This document shows positions 35,591 through 42,629 of a stretch of 47,312 nucleotides of DNA, piece by piece. The translations under genes and the position numbers were made by a program. This stretch comes from Anaerolineae bacterium (GTDB lineage: Bacteria; Chloroflexota; Anaerolineae; 4572-78; J111), in NCBI GenBank assembly GCA_022071955.1, contig JAJVIM010000028.1, forward strand, positions 41,522 through 88,833, read 5' to 3'. The notes below the pieces were generated by a model. It was given only the letters and a program-made list of their open reading frames with translations. It searched no databases and was not told the origin of the DNA. The number at the start of each line of letters is the position of its first letter. Position 1 is the first letter of the stretch.

Positions 35591-35962
35591 TTAATTGCCC
35601 GGATAATCCTTGAGCCAGGCGCGAATCTTTTCGACATGACCGGTTTTGAAACGAAGCGGCGCAGCCGGTGGAACGTTGTACCCAACCGGTGTGATGTAAT
35701 CCTGCTCATTCACAGCCAGGTGAACTCCCAACAACGCAAGCGACTCGGCCAGATCAGGCACGGCAGCGGGTTTGCCGGCGCCCACCCAGGCCTGGCCCCG
35801 GGGCGTGCGCAACCCGCCGCCGGAAGGGCTGGTATGGCAGGTAGCGCATGGCTCGCCGGTTTGGGCGGCGTATTCCGGCAGGGCCTGAGTGGGACGACCG
35901 GTAAAGGTGAGGGCCACTACCACAGCGATGAACAGGATTAAGAGCGTCATCAATGTTTTCAT
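35591..35962 (-). CDS. Exported monoheme cytochrome c
   Basis: 123 residues with an N-terminal signal/anchor (LMTLLILFIAVVVALTF) and one CATCH motif in GEPCATCHTSPSGGG. The rest is a short helical domain ending KIRAWLKDYPGN. Likely sixth ligands are His or Met residues, not decidable here. It lies 17 nt after the Rieske gene and 25 nt before the molybdopterin gene. It therefore probably carries electrons between these two or to an external partner. No close named family was recognised. Confidence 0.82.
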   Translation of the reverse strand: MKTLMTLLILFIAVVVALTFTGRPTQALPEYAAQTGEPCATCHTSPSGGGLRTPRGQAWVGAGKPAAVPDLAESLALLGVHLAVNEQDYITPVGYNVPPAAPLRFKTGHVEKIRAWLKDYPGN

Positions 35963-35979
35963 CGTAAAACCTTCTCCTC

Positions 35980-36441
35980 CTAAACCAGTTCCCCCACAAT
36001 AATCCGGTCACCGTCCACACTCACCGGGAACTGCTCTAATGGCACCGGCGGCGGCCCGGCAATGACTTCGCCAAACTGATCAAAACGGCCATCGTGGCAG
36101 GGACAGTAAAATTGCTTTTGGCCGGCCTGCCACTGCAGCGTACACCCCAAATGGGTGCAGATAAGCGAATAGGCTTTTATCGTTTCTGCGGTGCGGATAA
36201 CAATCACCGGCGACCCCGCGTAAGTAATATATTTGGCCGCACCCACGGCCAACTCTGCCAGCGGAAATGTAACCGGGCTGGCTTCCTGGCTGGTGGGTTG
36301 CGGAAAAAGCTGTGATTGCACAAAGGTTCCGGCCCAGGCCGCGCCGAGCGTAGCGACTCCCATTTGAATAAACTGCCGGCGGGAAGCAAAGGCCGATGGT
36401 CGGGGAGGCGTATTGGTTTGGGATTTGTCCGTGTCGGTCAT
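35980..36441 (-). CDS. Tat-exported Rieske [2Fe-2S] protein
   Basis: 153 residues. Twin-arginine signal SRRQFIQMG (about 20-28) is followed by a hydrophobic stretch. The Rieske domain has box I CTHLGC and box II CPCHDGRFD, which give the 2Cys/2His ligands of a [2Fe-2S] cluster. It is of the size of bc1/b6f or arsenite-oxidase small-subunit Rieske proteins, but no cytochrome b of that kind lies nearby. AAGGAG lies 9 nt before ATG 36441. Being between the dsrJ-like gene and the cytochrome c/molybdopterin genes, it looks like a subunit or electron acceptor of the NrfD-type complex. Confidence 0.92.
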   Translation of the reverse strand: MTDTDKSQTNTPPRPSAFASRRQFIQMGVATLGAAWAGTFVQSQLFPQPTSQEASPVTFPLAELAVGAAKYITYAGSPVIVIRTAETIKAYSLICTHLGCTLQWQAGQKQFYCPCHDGRFDQFGEVIAGPPPVPLEQFPVSVDGDRIIVGELV

Positions 36442-36538
36442 AGCCGTCAGCTCCTTAAAAATACAATTGCGAATGTGCGAATTGCGAATAGCAAATGAAC
36501 GAATTTACGGATTTGGGACCTTGCGCCTCTGCAACCTT

Positions 36539-36841
36539 CTATTGGCTGTCTACAATTTCTGGCACGCCGACGTAAGTGTGACAATTGTTGCAAGAGGTTT
36601 GTGGCTGATGGCAGTGCAGACAATCCTGCTGCGTAAAATCGCCGCGATTGACCACATCCATGTGGTGGGTCTGCCACCAATTGAGCGGATTGTGGTAAGC
36701 CGGCGCGGGAAAGCGGGGGTCAAGCCGTATCGCCATTGGGCCGAGGCCATCTTTGACCGGTTTTTCAACATAACCGGGATAAAACCCCACAACCAATCCC
36801 ATCATCACCAACAGTGCCACGGCTAAAATTACTTTGCGCAT
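36539..36841 (-). CDS. dsrJ: DsrJ-like exported cytochrome c with only two hemes
   Basis: 100 residues from ATG 36841 (GGAGG about 6 nt upstream). An uncleaved or cleavable N-terminal helix (VILAVALLVMMGLVVGFYPGY) leads to two heme motifs, CLHCH and CNNCH, near the C-terminus, followed by TYVGVPEIVDSQ. DsrJ is normally a triheme protein of ~130 residues. The spacing and the HTYVGV stretch resemble its first and second heme region, and the third CxxCH is missing; none was found in any frame in the 97 bp after the stop. Its place directly behind dsrMK supports the name. A separate diheme family remains possible. Confidence 0.68.
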   Translation of the reverse strand: MRKVILAVALLVMMGLVVGFYPGYVEKPVKDGLGPMAIRLDPRFPAPAYHNPLNWWQTHHMDVVNRGDFTQQDCLHCHQPQTSCNNCHTYVGVPEIVDSQ

Positions 36842-36864
36842 TGCATTCCTCCACGGGCAAAACG

Positions 36865-38313
36865 TTACAACTTTAGCGCGTTGGCCAGCAGGTCTATCAC
36901 GCCGCCCACCTGTACCGGCACATCCCAATATTTCATTACCTCCGGCAACTGGGCCTTGCAGATAGCGCAGGGTGTAGCCAGATAATTGGCTTTGACATAC
37001 TTAACGGCCATCGCCCGGGGTTTGCCACCGGCCATCCGCACAGGCATCAACTCATCGGTTAGCATGCCACCCCCGCCGCCGCAGCAGTAGGTTTTTTCAC
37101 GGATGGTATCTGCCGGCATCTCCACAAAACGGTTGCACGATGCCCGAATGACCTCGCGAGGTTCGTCAAGCAACTGACCGGCCCGGGCCGGATTGCAGGG
37201 ATCGTGATAGGTAACCAGCAGGTCATCGTTGGCGCTTTTGTCGATGCGGCCGTTTAGCGCGCCCCGGCGAAGCATATCGGCAATAAACTGGCTGATGTGA
37301 TAGGGGTAGGGCGGGTCAAACTCATCCATTGGGCCGCTGAGGGTGGGCGTTAAAATTCCGGCACGCCAGGCGTGGCCGCACTCGCCCCAAATAATGGTTT
37401 TGGCCTTTAACATGCGGGCCGCTTCCAGAATACGGTTGTTAACCTTTTTCAGGTTGGCGTAATTGAGAAAGAGACCAAAGTTGCCACCTTCATTACAATA
37501 GGTACTGGTCGTCCAGCGAATGCCCAGTACGTGAAAGAGCTTGGCGTAGCCAATCATTGTGTCTACGTTGGCAAAATTATCGGCAGAAGGAGGCACCAGT
37601 AAAACATCGGCCCCTTCGTCATCCACGGGAAAACGGAGCGGTACACCGGTTTCTTCCAGCAGATCGTCCTCTAAAAATTCGCAGTTATCTTTCCAGGCTG
37701 CCGGGGGGATACCCAGGTTGTTGCCGGTTTCGTACACTTTGGCCACCACCTCGCTAACATATTTGGTGGTCACGCCGATACTGCTCATAATTTCTCGGGC
37801 AGCCATTGTGATTTCGGCGGTGTCGATGCCGTAAGGACAAAAAACGGAGCAGCGCCGGCACTCGGAGCATTGAAAGAAATAGGTGTACCATTTGGCCAGC
37901 ATTTCGTCATCAAAATCGGCGGCGTTGTTAAGTTGGGGGAACAGCCGCCCGCCCAGCGTGTAGTAACGCCGGTAAACCTGGCGCAGCAGTTCGGCGCGGG
38001 CCACCGGCATATTTTGCGGATCGCCGGTGCCCAAATAATACTGGCATTTGTCGGTGCAGGCCCCACAGCGAACGCAAATATCCATATAAACGCGCAGAGC
38101 TTTGTTCTTTTCCAATAACTCGCCCAGTTTGGCGATGCCTCGCTCCTGCCAATCCGGAACACGTTCCGGCGGCAGGTCGATGGCGGTTTGATCTTTGGCT
38201 TTACCGGGCCAGCACTGTACCTCTACCGAGGCATGCTCGCGGATGGTGGGGGCGCTCAGTACGCCATTTTGCGCCGGTTCTTTGACGATGGGAGCTTCGT
38301 CGAATTTAGCCAT
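36865..38313 (-). CDS. dsrK: DsrK, CCG-domain iron-sulfur subunit of the Dsr membrane complex
   Basis: 482 residues. It has two ferredoxin-like [4Fe-4S] sites, C80/C83/C86/C90 (CVRCGACTDKC) and C149/C152/C155/C159 (CSECRRCSVFC), then a CCG domain with TYHDPCNPARAG, TYCCGGGGG and TPCAICKAQL for the noncubane cluster. DsrK works on the cytoplasmic face, taking electrons from DsrM/menaquinol and reducing the DsrC trisulfide. AAGGAG precedes ATG 38313 by about 12 nt. It lies 33 nt after the dsrM-like gene. All expected cysteines are present, in contrast to the paralog at 24760-26148. Confidence 0.92.
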   Translation of the reverse strand: MAKFDEAPIVKEPAQNGVLSAPTIREHASVEVQCWPGKAKDQTAIDLPPERVPDWQERGIAKLGELLEKNKALRVYMDICVRCGACTDKCQYYLGTGDPQNMPVARAELLRQVYRRYYTLGGRLFPQLNNAADFDDEMLAKWYTYFFQCSECRRCSVFCPYGIDTAEITMAAREIMSSIGVTTKYVSEVVAKVYETGNNLGIPPAAWKDNCEFLEDDLLEETGVPLRFPVDDEGADVLLVPPSADNFANVDTMIGYAKLFHVLGIRWTTSTYCNEGGNFGLFLNYANLKKVNNRILEAARMLKAKTIIWGECGHAWRAGILTPTLSGPMDEFDPPYPYHISQFIADMLRRGALNGRIDKSANDDLLVTYHDPCNPARAGQLLDEPREVIRASCNRFVEMPADTIREKTYCCGGGGGMLTDELMPVRMAGGKPRAMAVKYVKANYLATPCAICKAQLPEVMKYWDVPVQVGGVIDLLANALKL

Positions 38314-38346
38314 TCAATGCTCTCTCCTTGCGCTGGTTCAGAGGCT

Positions 38347-39099
38347 TTAGCGGGCTGAAAAATCCCAGGGATTAACGTAGCGTTGGCCGGGCTGCTGCAC
38401 CTGATAGGGCTGGTTGCGGGTGGGGCTAAAGAAGACTCCCCCGGCATGCAGCAGTTTGCTAAAGGGAAAATAGAGCAGCAAGCCGATAACCAGCAACAGA
38501 TGCAACAGAAACAACGGATGCAGCGGCGGCGCAACCGGGTGCAGTGTTAGCAGGCCCAATGTAAAGGCCTTCACCTCAACCAAATAAACGTGCGCCCAAT
38601 ATTTCAACAAAAGGCCGGTAGCAGCGATGGCCCCGAGCAACACCAGCGTCCCATAATCGGGCAGATTTGAGACGTAAAGTGTGCGCGGCAGGACCAGACG
38701 TCGCCACAGCAAATAAAGCATCGCCAGGCCAAAGATGTAGCCGCCCCACAAGGCATACGGCTCTACTGCCACAACGGCCCCGGGTACCGGATAGGTAAAG
38801 TAACGCAGGTGTCTAAACAGGATAAAAAACAGGCTGGCATGAAAAAGCCAGGCTCCGGCCCACAAAAACTTGTCGGCTTTGAACAGATTGGGGAAAAAGA
38901 ACACATCTCCCAAAACACGAACGACCGCGCCGGTGTCAGATGTAGAGGCAGGAGTGGTGGCTTCTGGCCAGGGCATCGGCGTGCGCAGGTAACCGTATAA
39001 CCGCCAGAGTAACCCCAAAACAAAGGTTAGGCCGGCAAAATAGGCCAAACCGATAATTAATGATGAAGTCAACATCCATAACGCCGTGGCTGTATCCAT
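38347..39099 (-). CDS. dsrM: DsrM-like membrane cytochrome b (NarI family)
   Basis: 250 residues, ATG 39099. Helices include SLIIGLAYFAGLTFVLGLLW, AGAWLFHASLFFILFRHLRYF, FGLAMLYLLW, LVLLGAIAATGLLLKYW and LFLLHLLLVIGLLLYFPF, with His pairs in the second and last helices (LFHASL..FRHLRY; LHPLFLLHLLL) as in NarI-type diheme b subunits. It is shorter than typical DsrM (~330 residues), missing some N-terminal helices. Position between dsrC and dsrK identifies it. Expected function: menaquinol oxidation delivering electrons to DsrK. Confidence 0.87.
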   Translation of the reverse strand: MDTATALWMLTSSLIIGLAYFAGLTFVLGLLWRLYGYLRTPMPWPEATTPASTSDTGAVVRVLGDVFFFPNLFKADKFLWAGAWLFHASLFFILFRHLRYFTYPVPGAVVAVEPYALWGGYIFGLAMLYLLWRRLVLPRTLYVSNLPDYGTLVLLGAIAATGLLLKYWAHVYLVEVKAFTLGLLTLHPVAPPLHPLFLLHLLLVIGLLLYFPFSKLLHAGGVFFSPTRNQPYQVQQPGQRYVNPWDFSAR

Positions 39100-39231
39100 A
39101 TTGGCTTTCCCAAAAATGATAATGGCTGACGGCCTTTGGGTTATCACTCAGAGTCGTGGTCAGACAAGGTGACTGCTGTGCGGCGGCCAATGACCATCAG
39201 CCATCGATAATCTGAAAAAGAGAAATCCGTA

Positions 39232-39549
39232 TTACACGCAGCCGGTTGGTTTGGGTAGGCCGGCAATTTTGCACGCGCCTTTGGCCGGGCCGCTGGGGAA
39301 CAGTTCGTAAATGTATTTGAGCTGAAACCCGGTTTCTTTGCACAACTTGCGGATCATCGGGGCAATGCCAAATTTTTGGTAGTAGTCGCGCAAATAGTTG
39401 ATCACTTTCCAGTGGTCTTCGGTTAATTCGGGAACTTCTTCAGTTTTAGCAATGGCCAGGGCTACGGCTTCGTTCCATCGATCCGGGTCCTGAATGAAGC
39501 CGTCTTCGTCAACGTCAATTTGGATCCCTTCAAGTTCAATAATCGCCAT
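39232..39549 (-). CDS. dsrC: DsrC, sulfur-carrier substrate protein of sulfite reductase
   Basis: 105 residues, full length. The conserved C-terminal arm carries both redox cysteines, C93 and the penultimate C104, separated by ten residues (GACKIAGLPKPTGCV), which distinguishes true DsrC from TusE/RspA paralogs. The core RWNEAVA..HWKVINYLRDYY..G..P..R is typical. DsrC receives the sulfite-derived sulfur at DsrAB as a trisulfide, which the DsrMK complex then reduces. AGGAG precedes ATG 39549 by 7 nt. It is separated from dsrD by a 193-bp spacer with a hairpin. Confidence 0.96.
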   Translation of the reverse strand: MAIIELEGIQIDVDEDGFIQDPDRWNEAVALAIAKTEEVPELTEDHWKVINYLRDYYQKFGIAPMIRKLCKETGFQLKYIYELFPSGPAKGACKIAGLPKPTGCV

Positions 39550-39708
39550 ATTTTTTCTCCTGTTAAAATAAGTGTCAGGACTCAGGAATTAGAGAATCTC
39601 TCAAGCAGCCTCCCCGCCAAATATGTACAGGGCAGGCTCTGAGCGAAACGATCTGTGCCCTTTAGGGTAAGGGTTTCCTGACCGGTTAACGATAATTCTT
39701 TCGGGCGA

Positions 39709-39732
39709 GGTAGGCGAGGACGCTCGCCTACC
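39709..39732 (-). other. Intercistronic hairpin between dsrD and dsrC
   Basis: Perfect 10-bp stem (39709-39718 with 39723-39732) closed by a GACG/CGTC loop, in the 193-bp spacer 39550-39742. There is no U-tract on the minus strand, so it is more likely an mRNA-processing or stability element than a terminator. This would allow dsrC, which is often needed in excess, to have its own transcript end. Confidence 0.55.
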
Positions 39733-39742
39733 CGTATGCCAC

Positions 39743-39949
39743 TCATCCTTCGGGGAGTTTGATAAAGGTGGCTCCACCAAAAGACGTAAACTCCAGCGTA
39801 CCTGCATTTACTAATTCTGTAAGGACTTTTTTGGCCGTGCGATGGTCCAGTTCCAGCGCATTGGCCACATCGCGGCTGGTCAGCATTTTGTTTTTTTGTT
39901 TAAAAAACTCCAGCACTTGTGCTTTGAGGTCTTCGGTGACTTCTGCCAT
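39743..39949 (-). CDS. dsrD: DsrD, winged-helix protein of sulfite reductase
   Basis: 68 residues, ATG 39949 with AAGGAGAG 7 nt upstream. The sequence is a small winged helix: an N-terminal helix (EDLKAQVLEFFKQK), then RTAKKVLTELVNAGTLEFTS and a beta-wing GGATFIKL. It matches the DsrD pattern VKKILTALVNDEVLEYWSSG. DsrD is reported as an allosteric activator of DsrAB and as a marker of reductive-type dsr loci. Directly behind dsrB (11-nt gap), its classical place. A generic winged-helix regulator is the only alternative. Confidence 0.85.
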   Translation of the reverse strand: MAEVTEDLKAQVLEFFKQKNKMLTSRDVANALELDHRTAKKVLTELVNAGTLEFTSFGGATFIKLPEG

Positions 39950-39960
39950 AATTGCTCTCC

Positions 39961-41019
39961 TTACCACTTAAACGTGGGCGTGGAGCGGAAGGTCTCGGGA
40001 GCCAGGGTGAAATCGTCGATAAGCTGCATAGAGAAAGGAATTTCGGCCAGGTCAAAGAACCGTTCCCAGCCAATCCGGTCGATCCACTCGCCCATGCGCT
40101 CGTGTTTGCGGGCGTGAGTGGCCCACGTTTCAACAATATTTCTAACGGCCTCTGTTACTTCTGGCCAGCGCGGCGGGTTGTTGGGCAGGAAGGGAATGAC
40201 CAGCCGGGAGAATTTTGGCGGCGTGCGAGAACTGGATATTTTGCCGCCCACCCAAATAGACACCCCATCGCCAACGGGGTCTGCCAGGGGCATGCCGGGG
40301 CACATGGTGTAACAGTTACCGCAATACATGCACTTGGCCTCATTGATGGTGAGCGACTTGTTCTTGGGGTCCGGGCGGATGGCGCCGGTGGGACAGGCCG
40401 CAATCACATTGGGAATCTCGCATTTGGTGCGGACCAGATCGTGATTGATCACCGGGGGTTTGCGGTGAATCCCCAAAATGGCGATGTCGGAGCAATGGAC
40501 CGCGCCGCACATATTCAGGCAGCAGGCCAGGGCAATCCGGCAGTAGGCCGGCAGCTTCCAGTCGGTGAAGTATTCGTACAGATCATCCATCACTGCCTTC
40601 ACCACGCCGGAGGCATCGGTGGCGGGGGTGTGGCAGTGAATCCAGCCCTGGGTATGCACCGGGTTGGTGATGGTGTGGCCGGTACCGCCCACGGCAAAGC
40701 CGTTAGCCTTGAGATGCGTTATTAGCGGTTCTACCTTGTCTTTGTCGGAAACCAGAAATTCCAGATTGTGCCGGCTGGTAAAACGCAGGTAGCCATCGCA
40801 ATACTGGTCAGCGATATCACACACATCCTTGATCCAATCGGTGCTGACCAACCGGGACGACCCCACCCGAATGGTGTAAAGTTCATCTCCGGATTCGGCC
40901 ACGTGTTTAAGCAGGCCCGGTTTAATGCGTTCGTGGTATTTCCACTGGCCGTAATTTTTTTCAACAACCGGCGGCAGCATGTCTCGATAGTTTGGCGGGC
41001 CAAAATCTGTTTTACTCAT
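39961..41019 (-). CDS. dsrB: Dissimilatory sulfite reductase beta subunit
   Basis: 352 residues. Siroheme-linked [4Fe-4S] ligands are C129 (WIHCHTPATDASGVVKA) and C166/C167/C171 (CCLNMCG), with the same 37-residue spacing as in known DsrB. A ferredoxin domain follows (AACPTG; CMYCGNCYTMCPG around 230-240). DsrB forms the catalytic alpha2beta2 enzyme with DsrA in the cytoplasm, reducing sulfite with DsrC as co-substrate. The gene starts 2 nt after the dsrA stop, and its GGAGG lies inside the dsrA end, so the two are translationally coupled. Confidence 0.97.
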   Translation of the reverse strand: MSKTDFGPPNYRDMLPPVVEKNYGQWKYHERIKPGLLKHVAESGDELYTIRVGSSRLVSTDWIKDVCDIADQYCDGYLRFTSRHNLEFLVSDKDKVEPLITHLKANGFAVGGTGHTITNPVHTQGWIHCHTPATDASGVVKAVMDDLYEYFTDWKLPAYCRIALACCLNMCGAVHCSDIAILGIHRKPPVINHDLVRTKCEIPNVIAACPTGAIRPDPKNKSLTINEAKCMYCGNCYTMCPGMPLADPVGDGVSIWVGGKISSSRTPPKFSRLVIPFLPNNPPRWPEVTEAVRNIVETWATHARKHERMGEWIDRIGWERFFDLAEIPFSMQLIDDFTLAPETFRSTPTFKW

Positions 41020-41021
41020 AG

Positions 41022-42206
41022 TTATTTAACCTCCTCCGGATCCCAGAAGTAATAAGGATTCGCTCGCGGAATGCGGATCATTTGCGGCATTGGCGGTAAA
41101 TCGACCGCCTTTAAGAAGGCGCGCATCCCCAGACGATTGATCAGCTCGCCCAGCCGTTCGCGCATTTTGGCGTTTTCATCCCACCAATCCCAAATTTTTG
41201 AAATCAAGTCTTTTAACTCGTCATACGGCGGGTCCATCTTCATAAAGGGCACAATTACCCACGACATCATTGCGCCATGAACAATGGGCGCTTTGCCGCC
41301 CACTAAAATGGTCGCCCCTTTCTCAGTGCCCGGCCGCAGCGCTTTGGGCATCAAATTGATGCAGTGCATACAACGGTTGCATTCAGCGTTGTCAAGGGTC
41401 AGGGTTTTGGTGGCGGCATCCCACTTCATACATTGGGTGGGGCACATATCTACCACTTCGGTTTGAATGTCGATGCTGTCGTTGGCGTAATTGGCCACTT
41501 CAGCCTGATCTATGCGAATATCGCCACGCCAGGTGCCAATAATGGAAATATCAGAGCGGGCTACAGCAGCGATGCAGTCATTGGGGCAGCCGGCAATTTT
41601 AATTTTGGATTTGTAGGGGAACATCGGGCGATGGAGTTCATCCTGATATTCCATGGTAATGTTGTGAAGCAGGTCCAACGTATCGATGCAGGCATATTCG
41701 CACCGGCCCGGCCCTACGCAACAGCTTGGGGTACGCATATCGCTGCCAGACCCCCCCAGGTCAAAACCAATTTCAGACAGGTCATCAAAACAGGGTTGAA
41801 GTTCACTGGTGGGCGCGCCCAACAAAATAATATCGCCAGTAGCGCCGTGCATATTGGTTAACCCGCTGCCGTGCTTATCCCACACATCGCAGAGTTGGCG
41901 CAGTTTTTCGGTGGTGTAAAACCAGCCGGCCGGGTGATTCACCCGAAACGTGTGGAATTCGGCCACGCCGGGATATTCATCCGGCAGGTCCGAGTAACGG
42001 CCAATTACCCCGCCGCCATAACCCCTAACTCCCACAATGCCGCCGTGCTTCCAGTGGCCAATCTTGTCTTCGTAAGAGCGTTCGAGCTGGCCCAGCAAAT
42101 CTTTGGCCGCCTCCTTTTTTTCGGCGGCCCGCTTCATTTCAGTAACAAAGCTGGGCCATGGCCCTTCCTCTAATTCATCGAGCAAAGGAGTATTTGACTC
42201 TGACAT
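41022..42206 (-). CDS. dsrA: Dissimilatory sulfite reductase alpha subunit
   Basis: 394 residues from ATG 42206 (GGAGG 8 nt upstream); an ATG five codons earlier is possible but has no ribosome site. Siroheme/[4Fe-4S] ligands are C163-x5-C169 (SCCVGPGRC) and C207-x3-C211 (GCPNDC). The inserted ferredoxin domain has CPTQC (255-259) and CNRCMHC (276-282). It is somewhat shorter than the ~437 residues of Desulfovibrio DsrA. The siroheme is probably amidated by the DsrN of this cluster. It heads the dsrABD group behind two strong hairpins. Confidence 0.97.
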   Translation of the reverse strand: MSESNTPLLDELEEGPWPSFVTEMKRAAEKKEAAKDLLGQLERSYEDKIGHWKHGGIVGVRGYGGGVIGRYSDLPDEYPGVAEFHTFRVNHPAGWFYTTEKLRQLCDVWDKHGSGLTNMHGATGDIILLGAPTSELQPCFDDLSEIGFDLGGSGSDMRTPSCCVGPGRCEYACIDTLDLLHNITMEYQDELHRPMFPYKSKIKIAGCPNDCIAAVARSDISIIGTWRGDIRIDQAEVANYANDSIDIQTEVVDMCPTQCMKWDAATKTLTLDNAECNRCMHCINLMPKALRPGTEKGATILVGGKAPIVHGAMMSWVIVPFMKMDPPYDELKDLISKIWDWWDENAKMRERLGELINRLGMRAFLKAVDLPPMPQMIRIPRANPYYFWDPEEVK

Positions 42207-42234
42207 ATAAGTTGCCTCCATTTTGATTTGTGAC

Positions 42235-42298
42235 CATGCGCCGGTAGCAGGAATGAGGATTTTAATCGCAGATAAATAACTTCCTCTACCGGCGCATG
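42235..42298 (-). promoter_or_regulatory. Long hairpin just upstream of dsrA
   Basis: Arms 42235-42247 and 42286-42298 are a perfect 13-bp inverted repeat. After one bulged base the stem continues for 5 bp (49-53 with 81-85 of the 42200s), leaving a 27-nt loop. On the minus strand it ends 28 nt before the dsrA start codon. It would fold in the dsrA leader or intercistronic mRNA and could govern processing, stability or translation. Confidence 0.65.
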
Positions 42299-42304
42299 TT
42301 GGTT

Positions 42305-42326
42305 TGGGCAGGATCAACGCTGCCCA
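42305..42326 (-). promoter_or_regulatory. Second, short hairpin upstream of dsrA
   Basis: Perfect 7-bp stem (42305-42311 with 42320-42326, TGGGCAG type) and 8-nt loop, 6 nt from the larger hairpin at 42235-42298. The two form a tandem structure in the 154-bp spacer between the small membrane-protein gene and dsrA. There is no U-tract after it on the minus strand, so termination is at most partial. Confidence 0.5.
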
Positions 42327-42360
42327 GAATAACTCTAATTATTTAAAGCAACATCTAAAT

Positions 42361-42537
42361 TTAGAAGCTGCCGGGGAAAAGGGTATAGCTGACAACTACC
42401 AATACCCCCAAAAGCACAACCCCAAGAATCAAACTCCAGGCCACCAATTTCTTTTCGATGGGCAGCAACGGTTCAAATTCGGGGGCCGGTTTTGACTCTT
42501 TATCAGCGACAACGCCATGAGCAACGTGATGTGTCAT
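42361..42537 (-). CDS. 58-residue single-pass membrane protein
   Basis: A short gene below common length limits. ATG 42537 has GGAGG 9 nt upstream, and the stop is TAA at 42361. The protein begins MTHHVAHGVVADKESKPAPE, continues with a short acidic/proline linker, and ends in one hydrophobic helix (WSLILGVVLLGVLVVVSYTLF) and GSF. The N-terminus is His-rich (three His in the first seven residues). It sits between the transporter gene and dsrA, all on one strand. A role with the transporter or with anchoring is possible but not shown. Confidence 0.72.
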   Translation of the reverse strand: MTHHVAHGVVADKESKPAPEFEPLLPIEKKLVAWSLILGVVLLGVLVVVSYTLFPGSF

Positions 42538-42629
42538 TTTGTATTTCCTCCATTTATTAGAAAATCCGTTAATTTAATTACTTGTGTTTTAACATTGGCA
42601 AAAAGAAGCCAAATATCTTGCACAATGGT

